Origin: Schizophyllum amplum
Lineage: Eukaryota; Basidiomycota; Agaricomycetes; Agaricales; Schizophyllaceae
Length of the DNA: 64,000 bases
Direction of reading: 5' to 3'
Assembly (NCBI GenBank): GCA_007026445.1
Contig: VDMD01000105.1
Coordinates: 1-64,000 of the forward strand
The first letter of the stretch is position 1, and each line of letters opens with the position of its first letter. This document shows positions 45,487 to 55,400 of the stretch, in pieces. The notes below the pieces were generated by a model. It did not search any database and was not told the DNA's origin. It saw only the letters and a list, made by a program, of their open reading frames with translations. Both the position numbers and the translations under genes were made by a program.

Positions 45487-45572
45487 CGCGTTGACGCTCC
45501 TGAAGCCGTGGTGGTGTCGGACAGAGAGAGCTCCACAGAGTTTGCATGGTGTTGAAGGCGAGGCTGCCGCAT

Positions 45573-45589
45573 GTCGTCGGCGATTCCAC
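45573..45589 (-). promoter_or_regulatory. 17-mer GTGGAATCGCCGACGAC shared with the NLR gene
   Basis: Read on the - strand, the 17-mer lies 87 nt upstream of ATG 45486. The identical 17-mer is at 58176-58192, upstream of the NLR start, with further partial matches on both sides (CAGTGCT before, and GCGnCAGnC after). It could be a promoter/5' UTR element or a relic of a shared first exon, since both would translate to GIADD. Confidence 0.45.
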
Positions 45590-46855
45590 TGCCCCGCCGC
45601 ACAGCACTGGAGATTGAACGGCCATGAAAGAAGACGCGTGGGATCATGAATAGAGGCCGCTCACATATCACAGTATATCGATGAGCAGCTCAATGAACCA
45701 TCCGGGCCGGGGTCATCTTCCTATCGCGTACATGTTCCGTTCTGGTCTCCCGGGATACTTACTGTTCCAGCGGGCACCGGCCGTTCATTTCTCGATCGGC
45801 GTGCTATAAGTACCACGACGTGGGTCGTGGGTGTGGCATATCACTGTACAGGCTCCCAAAGATGTCAGTCAAGCGGTAAAGGGCCGTAAACTCGTCCACA
45901 AGGAACGATAGGACTTGCAGCTTGAAGTGTTGTTGCCTCAATTAGCCTTTTAGTCATACACCAGACTTATGATCGTAGTTTCGCATTAAGAGAAAGGCGG
46001 CACTTGTCTAGCATTCAGTACGCTATTTCATCTAGTTCTAGAAGGGATGGATTAGCGACAGTCAGAGACTGAGTCTCGTGCAACGCACTTGTATAAGTTG
46101 TATGGCACGTTCTACGTCTGTCTATTGTTCTGCGTCCGCCAGCACTACAAATCAAGCGCCGGAATGCAGCTTCCAAGGGCAAGAAGAGGGACTTGATATC
46201 GGCGAACGAGACGTATGCTTACGTGATGTGAATCCGAGATGACTGCTGAATTCGAGATGAACGTCGATGGCAAGATCAACTTGTTTGTTCCTGCTTGGAA
46301 GTTACTGTTTTCGGCCGGTGCATTGTTCTATCCTCTGTCTTCGTTCTTCCCAACGAGTCCAACGACGGGCCAATTCCCTGCCCCGTGCGCCGGGTTGTCT
46401 TCACGCGTTCATCTCCTCCACGTATACATCCGCCATACTATCCTCTTCTGCCGAGCTCAACCCGAGTCTCTACTTTTTCTTCTCGAGCTCGTCATGAGTC
46501 AGTGATGGGAACTGGTGCAATCCGACTCTTGAAAGCGTCGCATATGATGGGTCCGCCACCGAGATTGCGGTTCGATCATATGGAAGACGCAGGATGCTTG
46601 GCGACGAAGCAGCGGTTTGAGGAGAGCGTAGGCTGAACGTTCGCACGTCGAAGGTGCGTAAGCCTCTTCCTTTATCTACGTACTCTGCTCAACGCCGATT
46701 CATGACAGTCTTTACCGCTCGAGATTATGAGTCTCGACCCCGCCGAAGGGCTTTCACTTCAGTCGACGCGCCGCACTGCTGTACATATACCAGAGATCAT
46801 CATCCATTGGACGGACTGGATTACCGTTAGAGCGGGAGCTGGCGATGAGGAAGAC
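45590..46855. other. Upstream region of the kinase gene, no gene recognised
   Basis: Short frames at 46239-46640 (+) have no family signature. Nothing else supported. Confidence 0.4.
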
Positions 46856-47060
46856 GCCGTCACGGCGATGAGGAAGACGACCAGCTTGCGAGGCGAACAC
46901 GACCGGCCTGCGAGGTGAACGCGACCGGCCTGCGAGGCGAACGCGACTGGCCTGGGAGGCGAACACGACCAGCGTGCGAGGCGAACACGGCCGGCTTGCG
47001 AGGCGAACGCGATTGGCTTGCGAGGCGAACGCAACCGGCTTGCGAGGCGTATCACGATCA
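46856..47060. repeat. 22-24-nt tandem repeat, about 8 copies
   Basis: Units close to GCGAGGCGAACGCGACCGGCCT, alternating ACGCGA and ACACGA. On + one frame reads GLRGERDW and on - the frame reads RLASRPRSP; no gene called from the array itself. Confidence 0.85.
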
Positions 47061-47370
47061 AGCATGCGAGGACGCAGCTGATATCCGAGCTATGGTGCGT
47101 GTATCCGCTCTTCCCAAAAGAACCCGTCACTCATTGCTGCCGTCAAAGACATCCAAAGTCTACCGAAGCGCTCGTCAAGCTGCCCTCCACGCCACCCATG
47201 TTTCCCCCAAGATCGCCTCCGCTCATAAGGAGAAGTACCTAATCCTTTCCCACGAGGACGCGCAGAGCAGGGGCGTCAACAAGGGGCGCGGCAGGTGTTG
47301 CAAGGAGGCTGTCAAAGCCATGCTTGCAGAAGACCATAGGGTAGCAGATCGTCGCCCTCGACGATTGTAG
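47061..47370 (+). CDS. Possible short coding segment between two arrays
   Basis: The + frame leaving the 24-nt array continues for about 100 residues of non-repetitive, basic, protein-like sequence (ACEDAADIRAMVRVSALPKR, HATHVSPKIASAHKEKYLIL, SHEDAQSRGVNKGRGRCCKE) to a stop at 47368-47370. I know no match. It may be the unique part of a repeat-containing gene or chance. Confidence 0.2.
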
Positions 47371-47387
47371 GGGGATGTCGTCCGCGG

Positions 47388-47545
47388 TTGGAGGAGGTTG
47401 CTGTCCACGATTGGAGAGGACGTCGCGCTCGACGATTGGAGAGGACGTCGCGCTCGACGATTGGAGAGGATGGCGCGCTCGACGACTGGAGAGGACGTCG
47501 CGCTCGACGACTGGAGAGGATGACGTCCGCGACTGGAGAGGACGC
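47388..47545. repeat. 25-nt tandem repeat, about 6 copies
   Basis: Copies of GACGATTGGAGAGGACGTCG plus CGCTC with few substitutions. Because 25 is not a multiple of three, successive copies rotate frame, which argues against a coding role. Confidence 0.9.
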
Positions 47546-47879
47546 CATCTTCGCCGCCTGTCCGCAATCCGCCGCCCGCAGATGCGGCGCACGGCGCAAC
47601 ACCTTATATGCCAGCATCCTTGACGGCGTACGGCGTCCGCGACTGACGATGACGGGTGTCTTTTGCGAGTGACGATGACGGGTGTCGTCCGCGACTGACG
47701 TGGCCTGATGTTGAACGCAATAGACGATGTCGGACGCCGTCCTCGGCACCACAACCCTCCTCATCACCCTACCACCAAAATCCTCCTCGGTACCAGAAGC
47801 GATTCCTCCTTGACACCAACCGCACCGAAATCCGAAATACTCCTGAGTCCTCCGCACCGAAATCCTCCTCGTCAACTAT

Positions 47880-48935
47880 CCCACCACCGTCTCGCAATCA
47901 TCGGTATCACGAGAGCGCGTCCGCCAGATGCACGAGCGCGTCCACCAGGCTCCCGAGTCCGTCCAGCAGGTCTCGCGAGCCCGTCCGCCAGACGCACGAG
48001 TGCTTTCGCCGGCTCCCGAGCGTATCCACCAGGCTCCCAAGCCCGTCCACCAGGCGAACGAGCTCGTCCACCAGTCGCTCGGACGCGGCTACCAGACGCA
48101 CGAGCGCACCCGCCACACGCACGAGACCGATCGCCAGATGCGCAAGCACGATCAACAAATCTCCCGAGCTCGTCCACCAGGCTCCCGAGTCCGTCCAGCA
48201 GGTCTCCCGAGCCCGTCCGCCAGACGCACGAGCGCGTCCACCAGGCGCACAGGCAGTTCACCAGACGCACGAGCCCGTTCACCAGGCTCGCGAGCACGAG
48301 CACCGGGGGCACGAGCACGATCACAAGGCGCAAGCGCGTCCACCAGGCTCCCGAGCTCGATCGTCAGACGCACGAGCGCACACCAAAAAAACGTCCGCGT
48401 CCACCAGACGCTTGGACGCGTTCGTCAGACACTCAGACGCGTCCGCTAGGCGCACGAGCATGTCCACCAGGCGCACGAGCCCGATTGCCAGACGCACGAA
48501 CCCGTCCACCAGACGCACGAGCGGTGCACCAGGCTCACGAGCGCATCCAGCAGGCGCACGGACGCGCCCTCCGGACGCACGAGCGCACGCGCCAAACGCG
48601 CAAGCCCGTCCACCAGACGTGCAAGCAGGATCACCAGACGGACGATTGAACATCAGATCTCCCAAGCCCGTCCACCAGACGCACGAGCTCGTCCACCAGG
48701 CTCCCGAGCGTATCCGCCAGGTGCATGGGCGTATTCACCAGGCGCACGACCTCGGTCGTCAGGCTCCCGAGCCCATCCACCAGATCTCCCGAGCTCGTTC
48801 ACCAGGCGCACGAGCTTGATCGCCAGGTGCACAAGCCCGATTTCTAGACGCACGACTGCGTCCACCACGAGCGTCCGCGTTTACCAGGCTCCCGAGCCCG
48901 ATCGCCAGGCGTATGAGCGCAGTGTCCACCAAACG
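47880..48935. repeat. 1.05-kb array of 21-nt units
   Basis: About 48 units close to CGTCCACCAGGCGCACGAGC plus C, mostly 21 nt. The + frames read VHQAPEP, RPPDARA or STRRTSA; a - frame reads LVRLVDG, giving a falsely hydrophobic product. Three related unit types (GGCTCCCGAG, GTCTCCCGAG, GACGCACGAG endings) recur in blocks such as CACCAGGCTCCCGAGTCCGT followed by CCAGCAGGTCTC (twice), indicating higher-order duplication. Confidence 0.85.
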
Positions 48936-49159
48936 TTTGGCAGAAGCACGCACGGGCGCACCACCGCTGGGCGCACGAACGCGCTATCGAGGTCGAGCGC
49001 ATTGTCGGGCTTCCGGCCGTCGCCGTGTTGGAAGGCTGTCGAGGCTGGTGGGGGACTGTTCGTGGCTGTTGGGGGACTGTCGTGGCTCGCGGAAGGCTGT
49101 CGTCGTGTTGGAAGACTGTCGTGGCAGGACACGGGCGGGTATTGTGCTTGATGTCAACG

Positions 49160-51700
49160 TCGGGCTAACGCCCTCATCCTCATCATGCTCGAGGGCATCG
49201 TCGTCCTCATGCTCGAGGGCATCGTCGTGCTCGTGCTCCAGGGCATCGTCGACATCGTCATGTTTGAGGGTATCGTCATCCTCATGCTCGAAGGCATCGA
49301 CGTCCTTGTCCTCGTCGTCGTCATGCTCGAGGACATCGTCGAGCTCCTGCTTGTTACCGCATCATGGAGCTCCTGCTTGTCACCGCCGGAGGACTCCTGG
49401 TCGTCGACGCCAGACGGCTCGTGATCGTCACCGCCGGAGGACTCCTGGTGGTCACCGCCAGACGGCTCGTGATCTTCGACGCCGGAGGGCTTGGGGGCAT
49501 CGACAGAGGGAGGCACCTCATCGTCGATGCCAGAGGGCTCCTGATCGTCGACGCCAGAGGGCTTGGGGGCATCGACAGAGGGAAGCTTTTCATCGTCACC
49601 GCTGGAGAACTTCTGTTCGTCATCGTCGCAAGACTCCTGCCCGTTACCGCCGGAGTACTCCTGCCCGTCACCGCCGAAGAACTCCTGCCCGTCATCATCG
49701 AGCTCGTCGATCGCCAAAGGGCCTTGCTCTTCTCGTCAAGCTTCCTACTCGTCTTCGCTGTCGAGATTCTACTCGTCCTCGCTAAGGAGCTCCCGCTGGT
49801 CGTCGTCAACGCCGCTGTGCTAGCCTTGCCGTCGGTGCTAGTGTTGACGTCGGTCCAGGTGCTAGCCTTGTCATCGGTGCTAGCCTTGCCGTCGGTGCTA
49901 GCCTTGCCGTCGGTGCTAGCCTTGCCGTCGAGGTTGCGCAGGACCTCGTTGGGACTTGGTACCTCGTTGGGCACTTGTTGCCGCCGTCAAGTTGGGGTAT
50001 GGTGCAGGAAGACGGTGTCGTGGTCGGCGCATGTTCAATGTCAAGAGGGCATCGGCGAGTTCGGCGGCATGGTGGAGGACGAGCGCGTCGTCATGGTCGA
50101 GGATGAGGGCGTCGTCACAATTGAGGAGATCAATCAGGACGAGCGCATGTTCAAGGTCAAGGGGGCATAGGCGAGGTCGGGTTTATGGCGAGGACACGAG
50201 GGCGTCGTGACGGTTGAGAACGAGGGCGTCGTGACGGTCGAGGACGAGGGCGTCGTCATGGTCAAGGAGATCATGCAGGACGAGTGCATGTTCAAGGTCG
50301 CGGTCATGGTTCAAGTCGGGGGCATATTCAGGGTCAGGTTCATCGGCAAGGTCGAGGGCTTCGGCAAGGTCGAGGGCTTCGGCAAGGTCGAGGGCGTCGT
50401 CGCCTGCGGAGTCGACGTCGAGATTGTCATCGGGCATCCCATCCGTCGTCGCATGGTGCTTTCCATCGTCATCGCGGTGCTCTCCGTCGTCCGGCGTCGA
50501 GCTCGTCGTCGCGGCGGGTGCTCCAGGACATTATCGCCAACTGCTTCGAGCTCGTCGTCGCCTGGTATTCCGAGGTCCTCGTCGCCCGGTATTCCGAGGT
50601 CCTCGTCGCCCGCCACTTCGAGATTATCCGCATCGTGTTCCGGATCTCCGAAAGACTCTATCTCGTCTTCGCCAAAGGGCTCCTCCTCGTCTTCGCTGAA
50701 AAGCTCCTCGTCTTCGCTATAGGGCTCCTCCTCGTCTTCGCTAAAGGGCTCCTCCTCGTCTTCGCCATCGAGCTGTTCGTCAATACCGTCGAGGTCGGGC
50801 AGGACCTCGTTGGGAACTTAGCACCTCGCGACTAGCACCTCACCAGCGTCGCCGCCGTCAAGGCCGAGGGTATCAGCAAGTTCGAGCGCGTCGTCCAGGA
50901 CGAGGTCATCGGCAAAGTCGGGGGCATGGTCCAAGTCGAGCGCATGGTCCAAGTCGAGCGCATGGTCCAAGTCGAGCGCATGTTCAATGTCAAGGATGCT
51001 GTCATGGTCAAGAGGGCATCGTCCAGGACGGGGGCGTGATCAAGGCCGAGAGCATCGACAAGGTCGATGGCTTCAGCAAGGTTGAGGGCTTCCGCAAGGT
51101 CGATGGCTTCCGCAAGGTCGAGCGTGTCGTCCAGGACGAGGGCTTCGTCGAGGTCGAGCGCGCCGGCCAGGACGGGGGCATGGTCAAAACTGGGCGCATG
51201 TTCAAGGAGGATGCTGCTATGGTCGAGTGGATCGTCAAGGGTCGGGGGTATGGTCATGGTCGGGGGTATGGTCATAGTCGAGGGTGGGGTTCAGGTCAAG
51301 AGGGCATTGTCCAGGACGAGGTCGTCGTCGTCGCCCGGTATCTCGAGGCTGTTGATGGCATGCTCCTAAATGCTGTCGAGCTCCTCGTCGTTGGCGCCGG
51401 GCACGGTGTGGATATCGTGCTCGAGGAGCTCGTTGGGTTGTCGTATCTGTCATCAGGCTCGAGGGCATCGTCGCCCTCGTGCTTGAGGGTACAGCCGTCC
51501 ACACATGCTCGAGCGCATCGGCAACCTTGTGCTATCCTCGACCACATCGTCGCCCGCCACTCCCAGGTTGCCGACACTGTGCTCCATGTCGCCGTCGAGT
51601 CCCCCTGATCATCATCGCCGGAGGGCTCCTCCTCATCTTCGCCGCTCGGCATCGCCATCAAGCGCCTCGTGGTCATTGCCAAAGAGCTCCTGTGTGTCGT
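49160..51700 (-). repeat. 2.5-kb composite of 18-24-nt arrays, acidic coding on - strand
   Basis: Successive sub-arrays: 49175-49345, units of ATGCTCGAGGGCATCGTCGT plus CCTC (- reads ALEHEDD); 49360-49600, units of CTCCTGGTCGTCACCGCCGG plus AGGA (- reads EPSGVDDQ); 49815-49935, CTAGCCTTGCCGTCGGTG (18 nt); 50350-50400, GGCTTCGGCAAGGTCGAG (18 nt, - reads LAEALD); 50540-50610, CCCGGTATTCCGAGGTCCTC plus GT (- reads GDEDLGIP); 50680-50765, TCGTCTTCGCTAAAGGGCTC plus CTCC (- reads EEEPFSED); 50930-50985, 18-nt CATGGTCCAAGTCGAGCG; 51060-51130, 18-nt AGGTCGATGGCTTCAGCA type. The - strand frames are Asp/Glu-rich and more natural-looking than the + frames, but frame breaks prevent a gene call. Confidence 0.7.
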
Positions 51701-52483
51701 CGCCAATCGTCGCGTCGATGGCAAGCTTTCGCGCGACGTCGCCCACCGGGTCGACGATGCGTCTCATCTTCGCCAATTCTGGGTCTCCTGCCTGGACCAA
51801 CCTCCTTCATCAACAAGCGCTGTGACAGCCTTGCATCATCCCGTCGAGGACCGAACCGGTGCCCTCCTTCGCTTTGTGTTATCTACGACGTATCCCTCGT
51901 CGGTGACGATCACCATCGTTGGTGACAATCACCATCGTCGGTGGCGACCACGCAAGGGGCACGTCAATCCGGCGTGGCGGGAGTGGGTACTGTTGATGTT
52001 AAGGCTTCGACCATTGTCGTTACGACTCTTAGAGCTCGTACACTCGCCCAGATCTTGACATCCTCATTGTCTCAAGCATGTCTGCAGCCAAATTATGCAG
52101 TCGGACCCTCATTGCTCGTGGGGATCGTCGCGCACCTATCGCGCGCCGCCTGTGTGTCAGGTCTGCGACCTGGCGCTGTATTGTTTGGCGTCGAGCCCAG
52201 GGTTGAAGCGTTGCGACTCATCGCCGGGGGGTCGCGTATCGCTCTTGAACATCGGGTGTCACGGCATCGGCGGGCTTGTCTGGGTCGCTACGGAAATACG
52301 TCGAACTCACCCCGCCGAAGGCAGGGCCCGGGAGATCAGCCGGTGAGAATGGGTGGTCTGCGATGTCGTTAAGTACAGAAGACCAGCTGCTGTTTGGTTG
52401 AACCATAGGAATGAATTGATTATTGCTCGTGTACATTCAAGCAACATCTGACATATCCAACACTAAGGACAACCGACCACCGC
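51701..52483. other. No gene recognised; 3' flank of the NLR gene
   Basis: On the - strand, about 51780-51640 reads KMRRIVDPVGDVARKLAIDA and GDDTQELFGNDHEALDGDAE, protein-like but short. 51890-51950 has a small direct repeat GTCGGTGACGATCACCATCG / TTGGTGACAATCACCATCGT. Otherwise unassigned. Confidence 0.35.
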
Positions 52484-55400
52484 TCAAAGACGTAGATTTT
52501 CATACTCCAAAGACCTCACGAGCTCGTGGAAGCTCGCCTTCGGCGGGGTGAGTTCGTATTTCTGCGCGGGGTAAGGCCCTCTCCTCGGCCATTGCTCCTG
52601 CGCAGCCCGTGCGAGTCGTCTGTTCCTTTCCCTGGTCATCCCTCTCGCTATCTCACCCTCTATATCGCTTGCCGAAAGTCCGTGCAAGAGGAGTTGACGG
52701 ATACCCTTGTTCGCAGCTGAGCCATCGATGCTGTCCGACACCATGCGGCCTATGACATTGCGATCGAAACCTGCTCTGAGAAGCATCCGCATATTTTTCT
52801 CGCGGTCGTTGAGTACGGCAAGTTGCAGAGCACTATCGTCAGAGTTGTTCCGCGCGTAGACGTCCGCGCCTCGGGAAATGAGCAGAGACAAGATATCGGG
52901 TGTGTCTGTGCCTCCTGCCGCAAGGAGAAGCGGCGTGTGCCCAAGATAGTTACGAGCGTCCACCGCTGCACCGTGATCGAGCAGTAAACGGCAAACGGCT
53001 ATATGACCTCCCTTGGCGGCGAAATGGAGAGGTTCGTAACCGTCCCCGCTGCGGGTGCGAGTATCGACATGTCGGTCAATAAAGAGACGGACGAGCTCGA
53101 GATCACCATGCTCTGCCGCAAGGTGGAGGGGTGTAATACGGCCGCCTCTGTGGTCGACTGAGCAGGAGTTGATGATCGCGCCTGCATCGACAAGGAGACA
53201 GGCGACCTCTCTATGCCCGCTTTCGCATGCGAGGTGAAGTGGTTCCCTCTGCAAAGCGTCGCAAGCATGGACGTCGACATGCCGTTCAATGAGGAAACGT
53301 GCGACCTCGATATGTCCACGCGCTGCCGCGAAATGAAGGGGAGTCGATCCAAGAGCAGTGCAAGACTCGTTGACATCCACGCCTGCTTGAACAAGAATAC
53401 GAGCGACCTCTTCATGCCCGAGCTCGCAAGCGAGATGAAGGGGCGTCCTGCCGCCCGCCTTGCCGCGGATGTTCGCATGTCGCTCGATGAGGAGGCAGAC
53501 AAGCTCGCGATCGCCTTTGTTCACTGCACAGAGGAGAGGAGTCCAGCCACTTGATGTGCTTTCGATATCCGCGCCCACGTCAAGGAGAAACTGTGCGACC
53601 TCTTTGTGCCCCTTGAAGCAGGCCTTGTGAAGTGGTTGGTGGCCTTGCCTGTTGCAAGCGTGAACGTTGGCGTGCCGTTCAATCAGGAAGCGGACGAGCG
53701 CAGTATCACCTCGCTCTGCTGCATTGTGAAGGGGAGTCCGACCATCAGTCGAGCAAGAGTTGACATCCGCGCCTGCCTCGACAAGAATGCGAGCGATCTC
53801 CTCATTCCCGTACTCGCAAGCGAGATTGAGAGGCTCCTGGCCGAAATGAATGTCGCGAGCCCGGACGTTCGCGTGTCGTTCGATGAGGAGGCGAGCGACC
53901 TCAGAAGCATTGCTCGCTGCTGCGAAGTGAAGGGCAGTCCAATTATCGCGATCGCCTCGGCTTACTATATGCCACGTTCGCGAACGGAGATTGACATACA
54001 GCCCTGCATCAAGGAGGAGACGGACGATGTCTGCACGTCCGCCCTCAGCGGCAATATGCAATATTCCTGCATGTTCCAGCCCTCCGGGTATCGGGAGAAC
54101 AGCACGTCGGTGGACGAGCAGACGAATCATCTCGATGTCAGGGTCTTTCTCTACTGCCAGAGCGATGAGGTCTTTATCAACAGTGAAAACGTTGATATGA
54201 GCACCATGGTCTAGAAGTACGGCGACCATGTTGTGATGACCACCTACGACCGCCCGAGCCAGAGGTGACGAACTGTGCGTATCGCATGTACGGCCATCGT
54301 GACGACCATGAGGGTGATCAGGACTTACATCCGGGCGGTCGAGTAACAGACGCATCAGGGAAAAATGGCCCATGTCAACTGCAGTGTTCAGCGCTGCATA
54401 GAGTATTTCTGGCGTCGTGCATTCACGAATGGCACAGGCTGCATCCCGCTCTAGCTCCGAGTAGTTTTCTTGACCCGCCGCCAGAAGGTAGTTGACCCAC
54501 GTCCATGTTAAATGGTCATGATGATATCGTGATATGGCACTGATGTAGGCGAGCCCAGTTCTTGCCATGAGACTGTAGGCAAGACCTTTATCGATGTAAA
54601 AGGGCGAAGAAGGTGAAAGAGCAAGAAGGTAGTCCTTGACAGAGGCGTGCGCAAGGCGAACTTCCCAGTTGCTGGCGGAGATGAGGGTAGACCCGACAAG
54701 CGTGATGACACTGTCGGTGTCCGACGGAAGTAGGGATGCTTTGTACACCGGCATGCGCTCAGAGTAGTCGAACGCCAGTAGTTTTGCAAAGTCGTCCCTC
54801 GAGAGCGGTCGGACGCTGAAGAGTATCCACATGAGCAGTACACGGACGCTCCGACGGCTGCGCGGAGCGATAGACGCTAAAGCGCTCTCGTAGATCTCTT
54901 CCAATGTGCGAGGAAGAGAATTCACGCAATTCCAAATCTCGCAGGGAATCCCTGAGACGTGGGCGAGTTGAAGCACCTGAAGTATAATCCAGCGAAAGCT
55001 AGGCAAATGTTAATTTACAGCCCGATAATCTGTAAGGTACACTCACTTTCCGTCAGCGCCGGTACTTAAAGCCTCCCGGACGCGCTCCGCATCCGCGACT
55101 TTGGAGAGCCGACCTCCCTCGGCGAGGAGTCCTTGCAGAAAGACCTCGATGTCCTTAGCGACAAGCAGCTTGTTCATCGGTACATGCAGCTCGCAAAGAG
55201 CCTCGAGATCCCGGCAAAAAGAGACTTCATATCGGCTGGAGACGAAGAGGTGTATGTTACCATGATCGAGCAGATGCGTGAGGAAGGAAATTATCCGGTC
55301 GTCTTCTGCCTCGTCCAGCGCATCGACGACAACGAAAGTACGTGCCGGCAAACCCTGAACAATGGTGTCCAGATGGTGCTGCATCGCTTCGAGAGAGAGC

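Noticed and set aside
47872..48333. Hydrophobic membrane protein on the - strand
   Set aside because: It is one frame of the 21-nt array (LVRLVDG repeat); other frames are equally open.
8375..51700. CRISPR array
   Set aside because: Units are tandem and contiguous with no unique spacers, and the genome is plainly eukaryotic (introns, tRNA intron, CCT8).
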